The notes: generated from the sequence alone by a model not told the origin. Positions 8,784 through 17,214 are shown, counted from the stretch's first letter. The stretch: DNA of 64,000 nucleotides from an uncultured Paracoccaceae bacterium (GCA_947497985.1 CANMIX010000005.1:222320-286319), one strand, 5' to 3'. Numbers and translations are program-made.

Positions 8784-9380
8784 ATGGCCAAGATCGATTA
8801 TTACTTTTCAACCCTTTCTCCCTTTACCTACCTCGCAGGCGCTCGCCTGGAAGAGGTCGCAGCCAAACACGGTGCAACCATCACCTATAAGCCGCTCGAC
8901 ATCATGTCGCTGTTTGGCCGCACCGGTGGCACCGCGCCCAAAGATCGCCACCCTTCGCGCCAAGAATACCGCACGATCGAGATGGAGCGTCAGGCGGCAC
9001 TGACCGGCCTGCCGCTCAATCTGAAACCGGCGCATTGGCCAACCAACGCAGCCCCGTCATCCTATGCGATCATTGCTGCTCAAAACGCCGGTGGTGGTGA
9101 TCTGGGCAAGCTGGTTCAGGGTTTCTTGAGCGCGGTCTGGGCCGAAGAGAAAAACATCGCCGAAGATGACGTGGTGCGCGGTATGCTCGAAAGCGCCGGT
9201 TTTGACCCCGCGCTGGCTGAAAGCGGTTTGCTGACCGGCGCGGATACCTATGCGCAAAACCTCGAGGATGCGGTGAGCGCAGGTGTCTTTGGCGCGCCGT
9301 TCTATATCACCGAAGATGGGGCTCGTTTCTGGGGGCAAGACCGCGTTGATGCGCTGGATTGGCACCTGGGCCGCAGCTAA
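8784..9380 (+). CDS. 2-hydroxychromene-2-carboxylate isomerase-like DsbA-fold protein
   Basis: A 198-residue kappa-class glutathione-transferase-like protein with a DsbA fold. The N-terminus IDYYFSTLSPFTYLAG carries the Ser-Pro-(F/W)-x-Y/A motif in place of the CxxC of true DsbA, and the C-terminus has GVFGAPFYITEDGARFWGQDRVDAL, typical of HCCA isomerase. Characterised members isomerise 2-hydroxychromene-2-carboxylate in naphthalene degradation with glutathione. No naphthalene genes are nearby, so its substrate here is unknown and a general GSH-dependent role is possible. AAGGA at 8769-8773 supports the start. Confidence 0.87.
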   Translation: MAKIDYYFSTLSPFTYLAGARLEEVAAKHGATITYKPLDIMSLFGRTGGTAPKDRHPSRQEYRTIEMERQAALTGLPLNLKPAHWPTNAAPSSYAIIAAQNAGGGDLGKLVQGFLSAVWAEEKNIAEDDVVRGMLESAGFDPALAESGLLTGADTYAQNLEDAVSAGVFGAPFYITEDGARFWGQDRVDALDWHLGRS

Positions 9381-9422
9381 GCGCGGAACTGGTCAACGTA
9401 AAAGTAGAGGAGAGCCGGTTGG

Positions 9423-9899
9423 TCAGACCGGCTCTTCGATTATGTAGTCTTCCCATTCTTCCATGGGGGTCTCAAACTCGGACACGGTGCGCCCACGTAC
9501 AGACACGCCGGCGGTATGGACGCTTTCTGGATCACCGGTGACCAGCGGGTGCCAGTTGGGCAGAGATTTCCCTTCCCACAGCAGCCGATAGGCGCAGGTC
9601 TGCGGCATCCAATAGGCGTGGCTGTCCAGGTTCTCCGGTTTGAGCACGATACATTCCGGCACAAATTGATGGCGGATCGGATATTGGCTGCACAGCCCCG
9701 TGTCATCATCCAGCATGCGACAGGCCACGCAGGTCAGCGCAACCTCACCGCTGTCTTCGTCTTCCAATTTGTTGAGGCAGCATTTGCCGCAGCCATCACA
9801 GAGCGCTTCCCATTCCTGCGTGGAGAGTTTCTTGAGCGGCTTCTTCTCCCAAAACCGTTTGGCGAGCCCTGCGCGGTCAATATCCGTATCGTTGCCCAT
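9423..9899 (-). CDS. YcgN-family cysteine-cluster protein (UPF0260)
   Basis: A 158-residue protein with a CxxCxxCC cluster (CDGCGKCC, about residue 37-44) plus CVACRML and CxxYPIR further on, a pattern that would bind zinc or an iron-sulfur cluster. The family is widespread in proteobacteria and its biochemical role is not established. The start ATG at 9899 lies five bases after the ribF stop, and the upstream in-frame codons would run into ribF. The tight spacing indicates a ribF-ycgN operon. Confidence 0.85.
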   Translation of the reverse strand: MGNDTDIDRAGLAKRFWEKKPLKKLSTQEWEALCDGCGKCCLNKLEDEDSGEVALTCVACRMLDDDTGLCSQYPIRHQFVPECIVLKPENLDSHAYWMPQTCAYRLLWEGKSLPNWHPLVTGDPESVHTAGVSVRGRTVSEFETPMEEWEDYIIEEPV

Positions 9900-9904
9900 T
9901 GCCG

Positions 9905-10837
9905 TCAGAGTGCCGTCAACAGCGCGCGTGCTTCGTCGCAATCCGCGTGCATCTGATCCATCAGCGCCTCCAGTCCGTCAAATTTCATCTCGGGACGTAG
10001 GTAATCCACCAAGCCAACAGAAAGCGTCGCGCCATAGAGATTGCCTGAGAAATCAAACAGGAAGGTTTCAATATTGGGATGATCGCCGTCAAACATCGGC
10101 CGCACGCCGACCGAGGCTGCGCCATGATAACTGCCCGCATTTGGCCCATCCAGAACGTCAACCAGGACCGCATAGACGCCAAATTTTGGCGGGTGCAGCC
10201 CGTCGATGGACATATTGGCAGTCGGGAAACCCAACTCACGCCCGCGCTGCTCGCCGCCAATCACTTCGCCTTCGATGCGGTGCCAGTGCCCCAGCATATT
10301 GGCCGCGTCGCGGGGACGTCCCTCTGCCAAAGCATTGCGGATCGCGGTCGAGGACACCGTGTCGTCAGAATATTCCATCAGTTCGGCCACAGTCACACCA
10401 AAGCCCATCTGCGCGCCAAAGCGATTCAGGTCTTCCACCGTGCCAGCGCGCCCTTTGCCAAAACAGAAATCCGCACCAACCACGACATGGGTCAGCCCCA
10501 AACCGTCGGCGATGACTTTCTGGGCGAATTCCTCCGGTGTCAGTGAAGACAGGGCGGCGTTGAAATTCAGCTGATAGAGCTTGTCGACGCCCAGCTTGTC
10601 CAGTCGTGAGGCGCGTGCCTCGGCCGACATCAACCGAAAAGGCGGCGCGTCAGGTGCAAAGAATTCCCGTGGGTGCGGTTCAAACGTCATCACCCCCAAG
10701 GGTGCATCAGGTGCTGCATCGCGTGCCAAGTCGATGACCGACTGGTGGCCAAGGTGGACCCCATCAAAATTGCCGATGGCGACACTTGCCCCTTTGTCCT
10801 GAGGCTCGACAAACTGAAAATCTCGAATAATCCGCAT
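9905..10837 (-). CDS. ribF: Bifunctional riboflavin kinase / FMN adenylyltransferase
   Basis: Converts riboflavin to FMN and then FAD. The N-terminal nucleotidyltransferase half has IGNFDGVHLGHQ (residues ~20-31) and SSTAIRNAL; the C-terminal flavokinase half has GRELGFPTANM and the strand FGVYAV, ending with DYLRPEMKFDGLEAL. Length (310 residues) is normal. The start ATG 10837 (MRIIRDFQF) is chosen over an upstream ATG at 10873 because the family begins there, though no strong ribosome-binding site supports either. No FMN riboswitch was found upstream. The first gene of the pair with ycgN. Confidence 0.94.
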   Translation of the reverse strand: MRIIRDFQFVEPQDKGASVAIGNFDGVHLGHQSVIDLARDAAPDAPLGVMTFEPHPREFFAPDAPPFRLMSAEARASRLDKLGVDKLYQLNFNAALSSLTPEEFAQKVIADGLGLTHVVVGADFCFGKGRAGTVEDLNRFGAQMGFGVTVAELMEYSDDTVSSTAIRNALAEGRPRDAANMLGHWHRIEGEVIGGEQRGRELGFPTANMSIDGLHPPKFGVYAVLVDVLDGPNAGSYHGAASVGVRPMFDGDHPNIETFLFDFSGNLYGATLSVGLVDYLRPEMKFDGLEALMDQMHADCDEARALLTAL

Positions 10838-11423
10838 GGGCGCATGCCTAGCCGGATGGACGGTCACACGCAAGCATTGCGCGTTTGAATTGCGGCGATT
10901 TGCGACTGTAGTCGCGCATCACGTTGGTGGCGTGCGTGAAACTGTGCAACTGGCGCAACCCGCGCCGCGCCTTGAGGCGCGGCGCTTTGCCCAACGGGAG
11001 GAGACCTCATCTGTGATGGGTCACTTCCGGGCGGGAGAGCTCCCGCGCATTTTGCTTGGCCCCAATGGGCCCAGGAAAACCCTTGGGCCCCGCAGCGCGC
11101 CTTTGCGGCGCGCTGCGGGCGCTTTCTTGCAAGGTGTTGCGTCTCCAGCGCGCGCCGTGGTGGGGGTGGGTTAACGTGCCTGTGGCAGGCTCGCGGGTGA
11201 TTGATCCTTCGCCCGGCCTTCACACAGCAGGCGTCGTAAGACTTAGGAGCAGGGCCCGATGGCAAGGGTTTTGTGAAGTGCGCTTGGCAAGCGGGGCTGA
11301 CACCCCCGTTCCCGTATCCGTTGGTGGCGCGCCGCCATCTCTTATTCGGTTCGGTTTGAACCAGATAAAACCGACCACCCGACGTTCACCACCTTAATCG
11401 CAACCTCACACGGAAAACACATG
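10838..11423. other. Intergenic region rich in palindromes, no gene
   Basis: The spacing between ribF and maoC holds no reading frame that resembles a protein. It is GC-rich and built largely of inverted repeats, described as a separate repeat entry (10962-11117). The promoter of ribF must lie within the first part, but no clear -35/-10 pair was seen. Confidence 0.6.
10962..11117. repeat. Two inverted copies of a modular hairpin/GCCCAA/GCGGGAG intergenic element
   Basis: Copy 1 (plus): a perfect 10-bp hairpin GCGCCGCGCC-TTGA-GGCGCGGCGC (10962-10985), then TGCCCAACG (10988-10996), then GGGCGGGAG (11029-11037). Copy 2 (minus): an 11-bp hairpin with arms 11091-11101 and 11107-11117 and loop TTTGC, then GGCCCAAG (11089-11082), then CGCGGGAG (11046-11039). 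The two share the central palindrome around GCGGGAGAGCTCCCGC. The same layout recurs singly at 36.9, 42.3 and 58.6 kb. Confidence 0.75.
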
Positions 11424-11455
11424 GAAAACCGGCTTCCCCAAACGGGGGCGCCGGT
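11424..11455 (-). terminator. Rho-independent terminator of the maoC gene
   Basis: Minus-strand RNA: ACCGGCGCCCCC, loop GTTT, GGGGAAGCCGGT, then UUUUCC. The stem has one internal mismatch region. It lies 39 bases after the maoC stop codon. Confidence 0.8.
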
Positions 11456-11493
11456 CCAAATCACGTGTCGTCTGTTGATGTGATCGCGAAAGA

Positions 11494-11937
11494 TCAGTCG
11501 AACTTGCGCGACGGGGCCATGACCATGGCTTCGCCCACCAGAACCTTCTTGCCGTCAACGATGCAGCGGCAGTCCAGCTTCACCCGGCGTTTGTCAACCT
11601 CGATACCGGTCACTTCAACCTCGGCCAGTACCATGTCGCCAGGGCGTACCGGCCCCAGAAATTTGAGCGACTGGCTCATGTAAATCGTGCCATGGCCCGG
11701 CAGCTGTTCCCCAATCACGGCTGAGACCAGACCAGCCGTCAGCATCCCATGGGCAATGCGACCCTGAAACATGGTCTCCTGCGCGTAGTCTTCGTCTAGG
11801 TGCACCGGGTTGCGGTCGGTTGAGACTTGGGCAAATTTCTCGATATCTTCATCGGTGATGGTTTTACGCAAATAGCGCATCATGCCCATTTCGATATCTT
11901 CGATACAGATGGTTCCGCGTGGCAGGTTATCCAACAT
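11494..11937 (-). CDS. MaoC-family dehydratase (hot-dog fold)
   Basis: A 147-residue hydratase of the (R)-specific enoyl-CoA hydratase type. The catalytic hydratase-2 motif is visible in the central part: D/N-R-N-P-VH-D followed by GRIAHGML (about residues 42-67). Such enzymes hydrate trans-2-enoyl-CoA in fatty-acid or PHA metabolism, or act on short acyl-CoAs in acid degradation; the substrate is not inferable. The start ATG 11937 is taken for its AGGGGGA box; a longer frame to 12027 lacks one. Ends at its own terminator; probably the second gene after the HAD hydrolase, with a 116-base gap. Confidence 0.9.
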   Translation of the reverse strand: MLDNLPRGTICIEDIEMGMMRYLRKTITDEDIEKFAQVSTDRNPVHLDEDYAQETMFQGRIAHGMLTAGLVSAVIGEQLPGHGTIYMSQSLKFLGPVRPGDMVLAEVEVTGIEVDKRRVKLDCRCIVDGKKVLVGEAMVMAPSRKFD

Positions 11938-12053
11938 TCTGATCCCCCTGGGGTGGCCGACCGCCGTAATGGTCAGGTAATTTTCAGGTCGCAAAGGTGT
12001 AGCTTGGGTAACTTTATTACTTTGCAACTGCAGAAAATCAAGGGGAAACTGAT

Positions 12054-12929
12054 CTAACGCAGGAAACCGATACTAAAGGTGGGGGCGGATTTTTCCTTGT
12101 TCAGATAGGTCTTTAACGCCTCAGGCTCTGGTTGGTGCGACGTTTTGGTCTCTTCGGCTGCAAGACCGCCAGTGATGAACAATGCGTCCAAGCCTTCGCC
12201 CATTGCGCCGGAAATATCTGTGTGGGGTCCATCCCCAATGGCCAGAATGTCTTCATCCTGAATGGATTTGTCGACCTCCGCCAGACGACGGCGCGCCAGA
12301 TCGTAAATGGGGGGATGGGGTTTGCCAAAATAAAGGCTCTCGCCGCCCATTTCCGTATAAAGCTTGGCCAAAGCGCCGGCACACCATTCGCGCTGATGGC
12401 CACGGTCCACCACGATATCGGGATTGGCGCATAACAGCTTCAACCCATTGGTTTTTGCCAGCAGGAAATCAGCCCGATTTACATCTGGATCCGCCAAAGT
12501 GTCAAAGGGCCCACAACAGACAATCCCCTCGGCCTCCGCCAGCGGTACACGGGTGATTGCAACCGGATTTTCGATCACGTTCAGCGGCTCAAAGAATTCC
12601 CAGTCACGCTGCCATTCGCCAATGAAATAGACCTTTTGCCCCACCGCACCGGTGAACATTGCCGCGCGCGCACTGTCGCCTGATGTGGCAATCGTGTCAT
12701 AGGCATCCTCGGGCACGCCAAAGCTTTCCAGTTGCAAAGCAACGCCGGCACGGGGTTTAGGAGAGTTGGTCACCAGCACCACAACACCGCCGGATTTGCG
12801 ATAGGCCTGCAGGGCGGCCACCGCCTCGGGGTAGGCGGTTATGCCGTTGTGAACACAGCCCCACAGATCCACAAACAGAGCGCGGTAATTCTGGGAAATC
12901 TCAGCGAGGTTTTCAACGATCTGGGTCAT
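12054..12929 (-). CDS. HAD-superfamily (subclass IIA, NagD-like) hydrolase
   Basis: A 291-residue phosphatase-like protein. HAD motif I appears as FVDLWGCVHNG (residues ~19-29) with Asp nucleophile but Leu-Trp between the two usual Asp positions; motif II VLVTNSPKP (~52-60) and motif IV AIGDGPHTDISGA (~231-243) are intact. The replacement of the second motif I Asp (DxD) by a Gly/Cys context marks the alphaproteobacterial TIGR01459-type group, whose substrate is unknown. Gap to the next gene upstream (luxR) is about 95 bases. Confidence 0.88.
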   Translation of the reverse strand: MTQIVENLAEISQNYRALFVDLWGCVHNGITAYPEAVAALQAYRKSGGVVVLVTNSPKPRAGVALQLESFGVPEDAYDTIATSGDSARAAMFTGAVGQKVYFIGEWQRDWEFFEPLNVIENPVAITRVPLAEAEGIVCCGPFDTLADPDVNRADFLLAKTNGLKLLCANPDIVVDRGHQREWCAGALAKLYTEMGGESLYFGKPHPPIYDLARRRLAEVDKSIQDEDILAIGDGPHTDISGAMGEGLDALFITGGLAAEETKTSHQPEPEALKTYLNKEKSAPTFSIGFLR

Positions 12930-13024
12930 GGGCGGCCCCCTTGGCCAATAGCTGCAGTGTCATGTGATCTATGGCAGAGGGGCGGGAGAAACGCCAGCCT
13001 GTGGCGGCTATCAGGCGCTGTGGA

Positions 13025-13759
13025 TCAAAGGGAAATCAGACCGTTTTGCAACGCAATCACAAGAGCCTGTTCGCGGGTATTTGCCCCCAACGCTTTGCGC
13101 GCGGTCCCAAAGTGCAGGGTCACGGTCGCCTCGGTCAGGCCCAGTTTCTCGGCAATACGTGCGGTTTGATAACCTTGCGCCAAATACGACAACACATCCC
13201 GCTGACGCGGCGTTAAAGAATACTGTGGCAGTGATTTGTATTGTTCCGTGTCCGGTAATGTATCCGGGGTAATCGTTGTTGCGAGCAAGGCCGCGAACAG
13301 ATCACGGCGCTCTACATCCTGCTCCGCGTGACCTGGACTGCTGTCCTCATAGGCAAGGGTTACATATTTTCCAACTGCGCCGGCCTCGCCAAAGCGGCTG
13401 CAATGCAGAATATCATACCCGACGTCTTTCAGCCCGTGGTTCAGAGACCAAGCATTTTGGTTTTCGACCTGCTGTTTCTTCAGACTGCCACAGGCAAGCA
13501 AAACGTGCCCGGGGCGATGAGCCAATTTGTCAACTGCCGGGTCCACCGCAATATAGTTTTTCTTAATGTATTCGTCCATCCAATAGGATGGCATGTCGGT
13601 GTTTAACCATTTGATTTGCCGTAGAGATCCATCTGCCTCGGCCACAAGGATGCTCTTGATACCCATCTGATCTGCCAAATTCTGCGCCGCCGACCAACGC
13701 GGTGCGCCGTCGGGCGTCGCAACCAAAACGTTCAGCGCATCTATCAATTGGTTCTTCAA
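13025..13759 (-). CDS. LuxR-type regulator with autoinducer-binding domain, unpaired (no luxI nearby)
   Basis: A 244-residue quorum-sensing-type regulator: an N-terminal autoinducer-binding domain (1-165) and a C-terminal LuxR helix-turn-helix (about 178-240: SLTPRQRDVLSYLAQGY, TEATVTLHFGTARKALGA). Of the six residues usually invariant in AHL binding (TraR W57, Y61, D70, P71, W85, G113), W60, Y64, D73 and P74 are present, but the W85 position is Leu88. In the HTH the usual conserved Glu (TPRE) is Gln. No synthase gene lies in the window, so it is a LuxR 'solo'. The start is TTG at 13759: an in-frame stop lies four codons upstream and AAGGG is well placed. A lux-box-like dyad lies 76 bases upstream. 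Confidence 0.92.
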   Translation of the reverse strand: MKNQLIDALNVLVATPDGAPRWSAAQNLADQMGIKSILVAEADGSLRQIKWLNTDMPSYWMDEYIKKNYIAVDPAVDKLAHRPGHVLLACGSLKKQQVENQNAWSLNHGLKDVGYDILHCSRFGEAGAVGKYVTLAYEDSSPGHAEQDVERRDLFAALLATTITPDTLPDTEQYKSLPQYSLTPRQRDVLSYLAQGYQTARIAEKLGLTEATVTLHFGTARKALGANTREQALVIALQNGLISL

Positions 13760-13814
13760 AATAGACCCTTATCATCTGTGAACCAAACACCCACGCATCA
13801 AACCGCACACAAGG

Positions 13815-13860
13815 ATTCTACCTTGATGCAAATGCCAACCTAGAGATTTCTCTAGGTTGG
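13815..13860 (-). promoter_or_regulatory. Lux-box-like perfect 26-bp dyad with -10 element
   Basis: CCAACCTAGAGA (13835-13846), two T, TCTCTAGGTTGG (13849-13860) is a perfect inverted repeat; its inner 20 bases begin ACCT and end AGGT like the classical lux box. Seventeen bases downstream on the minus strand is TAGAAT (13820-13815), five of six matches to a -10 box. The dyad thus takes the place of the -35 element, as in LuxR-type activated promoters. It may equally serve the rightward gene at 14042. Confidence 0.75.
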
Positions 13861-14041
13861 CGAGCGCCCACATTCATTGCAAGAATTTATTAACCTCAAT
13901 TCGTTTTCCACCGAGGTGTCGCGCTGGCCGTTCTTATTTTCAAAGACCTTTTCTTTCTTACGGCGCAGGTTTGCCAGTGAAGCCTGCGCCATTTTTTTGC
14001 CTGCCCTATTTCGGGCCAAATTGCGAACTAACATCAGAAAA

Positions 14042-14674
14042 ATGAATAGATTAATCAAATTTTCCTTAAGCGTTTTCCTCGCCAGCGCGACGGCAAGTTT
14101 TGCTTGTCCTCGAGCTGATGTGGAATTCATTCTGACGCAACACGGCGTCGTTACAAAACAAGTAGAGCATTTCCGTGGCGAAGCTGCTTTTACGGCCGAA
14201 ATTGTTCGGGAAACGATAGAATCCGTCGATGGACGCATTCTGGACGAACAAAAATTCGACGCGTTTTTCTCTGGAAGGATGGCAGACTTCGTGTCCGAAC
14301 GCGGTACTGAGTTGTTTTCTGAAGCTCTTTGCACGGGCATGCCAGCCGAAGAGGTTGAGGCACTGGCAGACTTCTATCGTAGCAACTACGGCGAGCTCTG
14401 GCTCAAACACGCCGATAACCCGGAGCTGTTAAAGCGGTTTTATGTCTGGTTGATCAGCGGAGCGTGGCGTCATTCGGAATATGCATATCTCGGGACCTCC
14501 GAATATTCTGACGCCTATTTGGCGCTACTGAATGAACAGTTCGAAGTCTCTCAACGGATGTTTGACTCAGCTGAATTTGCCGCTGTCATCCGTCGCAAAG
14601 ATATTGTCGGTTTCGCAAACGACGCATTCCGAGAGACACGTGCGCGTAACTTTGAAAAGCTTTCAAATTACTAG
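14042..14674 (+). CDS. Secreted protein of unknown function (tandem copy 1)
   Basis: A 210-residue protein with a clear signal peptide (MNRLIKFSLSVFLASATASFA, cleavage about residue 21), so periplasmic or exported. The mature part is predominantly helical and acidic. I do not recognise a family; the overall look is reminiscent of DUF2059-type proteins but this is not firm. It resembles the next gene: the same MNRLI...SLS signal peptide, CPR immediately after cleavage, and a C-terminal R(K/R)DIV.F...RE block. The start ATG 14042 is chosen because it begins the signal peptide. It lies across from the LuxR solo and its dyad, suggesting joint control. Confidence 0.72.
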   Translation: MNRLIKFSLSVFLASATASFACPRADVEFILTQHGVVTKQVEHFRGEAAFTAEIVRETIESVDGRILDEQKFDAFFSGRMADFVSERGTELFSEALCTGMPAEEVEALADFYRSNYGELWLKHADNPELLKRFYVWLISGAWRHSEYAYLGTSEYSDAYLALLNEQFEVSQRMFDSAEFAAVIRRKDIVGFANDAFRETRARNFEKLSNY

Positions 14675-14723
14675 CCCGCCCTCGCTTGATTGGGAGCGGG
14701 CATACAAAAAGGGCCGCAGCCAA

Positions 14724-15404
14724 ATGAACAGGTTAATCTGGGTTTCTTTGAGTCTTCTCGTCGCCGCCAACATAGCCGCAGCGTCCTGCCCACGGGAGGA
14801 TTTGCATGCATATTGGTCCCATCTAGCGCCGGTTGGGGTGTTTAACGAGGCGGATTTCGTGAATTTCGACGCACAGGCATTTGCCGCCGAGACGGCGAAT
14901 GACCTCGCAGAAGTTGGCGTGCTAGCGATCGATCCAGCGGGCGGGGTTGAGTTTCTTGTGTTTCGCCCGATCAAGGAGGCCACACCGGCGGTATTGGATG
15001 TCTATGTGGACCAGACATGCGCGATCTATCGCGACCAACCCGTCGCCGAACTCGTCAAGTTTTTGCAAACCCCAGATGGGCAGGCGCTTTTAGACGCGGC
15101 GCACGATGACGACCGCGCGACCGCTGTTATTGACGCTTTGTACCTGCGCCCCGCACCATTTGAGGCGAGCTGGGATGAACTCCTTGGCTTTTTCGAAGAC
15201 ACTGCGGAAATCGAAGATGAGCTGGGCGCGCGGATCACAGACGTAACAGCGCCTTTGTATAACCAAACCCCGTTCGAGGACCGGATTGCCGACATGTTCG
15301 AACGCAGGGATATCGTGTCGTTCAAATCCGAAAGACATCGGGAATTGGCAATTAAACTTGCGCGGGCCAGAGCTGAGATGAAACTGTTAAACGGCACGCC
15401 GTAA
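14724..15404 (+). CDS. Secreted protein of unknown function (tandem copy 2)
   Basis: A 226-residue exported protein: signal peptide ending about residue 20 (AANIAAA), then SCPRED. The mature protein is acidic and helical, with a single extra Cys at about residue 100 that could pair with the N-terminal one. It shares the N-terminus and a C-terminal ERRDIVSFKSERHREL block with the preceding gene, so the two are likely old tandem duplicates. The gap between them is 49 bases with no terminator, so they are cotranscribed. No domain is recognised. Confidence 0.72.
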   Translation: MNRLIWVSLSLLVAANIAAASCPREDLHAYWSHLAPVGVFNEADFVNFDAQAFAAETANDLAEVGVLAIDPAGGVEFLVFRPIKEATPAVLDVYVDQTCAIYRDQPVAELVKFLQTPDGQALLDAAHDDDRATAVIDALYLRPAPFEASWDELLGFFEDTAEIEDELGARITDVTAPLYNQTPFEDRIADMFERRDIVSFKSERHRELAIKLARARAEMKLLNGTP

Positions 15405-15431
15405 CCCTTTAACTGCAGTGCCTGTACAAAC

Positions 15432-15460
15432 AAAAACGCGCCCCTGGTGGAGCGCGTTTT
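15432..15460. terminator. Bidirectional terminator between secreted protein and ppaC
   Basis: AAAACGCGC (15433-15441) and GCGCGTTTT (15452-15460) pair over nine bases around a ten-base loop. The A-run on one side and T-run on the other allow it to end transcription of both converging genes. Confidence 0.82.
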
Positions 15461-15484
15461 CTATTTCAGCGATGTTTCGACAGA

Positions 15485-16405
15485 TCAGACCTTGAGGTTC
15501 GGGATGATCTGTTTTTTGCGCGACATGACGCCCGGCAGAACAACGCTGTCGCCGTCCACGGTTGCGCCAAAGCTCTTTTCTGCAACGCCTTTGACAATGT
15601 CGTTTGGAACCAAGAGGGTGGCTTCTTCTTTCAGGATGTCGACCACGAACAGCAGAACCTGATCCACGCCGTCCTCGGCTTGAACGGTGGCATAGGTTTC
15701 CATCAGGCTCGCCTTGCGGTTCAGCGGGATTTCTGGCGCGGTGGTTTCCAGAACAGAGACGCGGAATTTCACACCGTCGACTTCGTATTCTTTGGAATCC
15801 ATGCGGATCAGTTCCGCATCAGAGAAGGCAGAGACGTCAGACTTCGCCGCAAACATCTCAGCCGCATATGCGCCCAGATCGATGTTCAGCTCACCTGCCA
15901 GTTTCTCTGCCAGCGCTTTGTCCACGTCGGTGGTGGTGGGGGAGCGGAATTCCAGCGTGTCGGACAGGATGCAGGACAGAACCAGACCTTTGATATTGTC
16001 GGGCATCTTGGCCGCGTCATCACCCATCAGATCATACATGATGGTCGCAGTGCAGGCGAGGGGACGCACGGTGATGTCGATCGGGCCTTTGGTTTCCAGA
16101 CCGCCAACCAGCTTGTGGTGGTCGATGATCGCCAGCACGTCCAGCTCGTTGATGTTGGCGGGCAGCTCGGCCGGGTTGTTGGTGTCCACGATGACCGCTT
16201 GAGTGCCGGCTGCGAATTCGGTCTTGATGGTTGGTTTGTCAAAACCCCACTTTTCAACAACAAACGCCGCTTCGGTGTTGGGCTCACCCAGCAGAACAGC
16301 TTCGGCGGCAACGCCTTTGACTTCGTTTAGGTACCAGGCCCAGATCAGTGGGGAACCGGTCGAGTCGGTGTCGGGGGATTTGTGACCAAAAACCTGCAGG
16401 GTCAT
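15485..16405 (-). CDS. ppaC: Manganese-dependent inorganic pyrophosphatase
   Basis: Hydrolyses pyrophosphate, pulling biosynthetic reactions forward. A DHH-family (family II) enzyme: GHKSPDTDS (residues ~7-15), VDTNNP (~73), the signature IDHHK (~94-98), SDTLEFRSPT (~147) and the C-terminal substrate-binding SRKKQIIP. Length 306 is typical. AGGAG lies seven bases before ATG 16405. Family II enzymes depend on Mn or Co and are found in a minority of proteobacteria, including roseobacters. Single gene ending at a bidirectional terminator. Confidence 0.96.
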   Translation of the reverse strand: MTLQVFGHKSPDTDSTGSPLIWAWYLNEVKGVAAEAVLLGEPNTEAAFVVEKWGFDKPTIKTEFAAGTQAVIVDTNNPAELPANINELDVLAIIDHHKLVGGLETKGPIDITVRPLACTATIMYDLMGDDAAKMPDNIKGLVLSCILSDTLEFRSPTTTDVDKALAEKLAGELNIDLGAYAAEMFAAKSDVSAFSDAELIRMDSKEYEVDGVKFRVSVLETTAPEIPLNRKASLMETYATVQAEDGVDQVLLFVVDILKEEATLLVPNDIVKGVAEKSFGATVDGDSVVLPGVMSRKKQIIPNLKV

Positions 16406-16608
16406 GTGGGCGCTCCTAAAGACTGATTAGATAGAATTTGCGGGCCTTATAGGCATCCCATCGCTCCTTGTCACGCCTGCATGTCGCAGCGCAGCAAAAG
16501 CGCGACATTTGGCGCTGGGAAACGGCTGAAAAGGCGCGGTGTTGCTCTGCATTGTGGGCTAAACTACCCACAACGCATGCTGAAAATGTGTTTTAATGAC
16601 GTCTCAGC

Positions 16609-17214
16609 TTAGCACGTCACGCGCGCAGCCATTGCGTGAACCGAGCCCTGACTTGCACGAAAGACGGTGTTTCCTTCGCGCACACAGCCGATCTGCTGAA
16701 TGCTCGCGCTCATCAAATTTTCATAGGGTTCGCGTGTGTAGAAGAGCACCTTAAAGACCTCTTTGACCCGCAGGCGTTTCATAATCAGAAATGTGCTCTC
16801 ATCCACGGTCACAAGACGGGCAAATGCGTGCCCATGCACTGTGTCCAATCTCGCCGCATAGGGCGGGTTCCAGCTACCGCTGCGGTGACGATAGGCTGTG
16901 TCTAAAGTGGGAAAGTTTCTTGCGGGTTGTCCGGTTGATGCAAAACTGGGGGAATGGATCACCGCATGTGGTAAGCCGTTTGGCAATTGATACCATCCCG
17001 GTGCACGCGCCGCAAAACGATGCGATGTCGGTGCGGCGGCAGGCGTTGCAGCGGCGATCACATTTGAAGACCTGACCGATGCCGGAGTTGACCGCGGGCT
17101 GCCGTATGTTACCGGTGACGGGGCCGCGTGGAAGGCCGCATTACCGGTGTTTTGTGTGGTTGTGTTGCAGGCGGCGAGGCCCAGCAAAACCAAGGCTGGT
17201 AGAAGTTTTTTCAT
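16609..17214 (-). CDS. Putative lipoprotein of unknown function
   Basis: A 201-residue protein with a lipoprotein signal peptide: MKKLLPALVLLGLAAC, lipobox LAAC. The mature N-terminus (about 30-70) is low-complexity Ala/Pro/Thr/Ser, a tether across the periplasm; the C-terminal half is a folded unknown domain with cysteines at about 178 and the last residue that may form a disulfide. ATG 17214 is chosen over 17226 because GAGG lies eight bases upstream of it. I do not recognise the family. Confidence 0.7.
   Translation of the reverse strand: MKKLLPALVLLGLAACNTTTQNTGNAAFHAAPSPVTYGSPRSTPASVRSSNVIAAATPAAAPTSHRFAARAPGWYQLPNGLPHAVIHSPSFASTGQPARNFPTLDTAYRHRSGSWNPPYAARLDTVHGHAFARLVTVDESTFLIMKRLRVKEVFKVLFYTREPYENLMSASIQQIGCVREGNTVFRASQGSVHAMAARVTC

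Noticed and set aside
11056..11397. Possible small gene in the ribF-maoC gap
   Set aside because: Frames are formed by the palindromic repeats; no ribosome-binding site, no recognisable protein.
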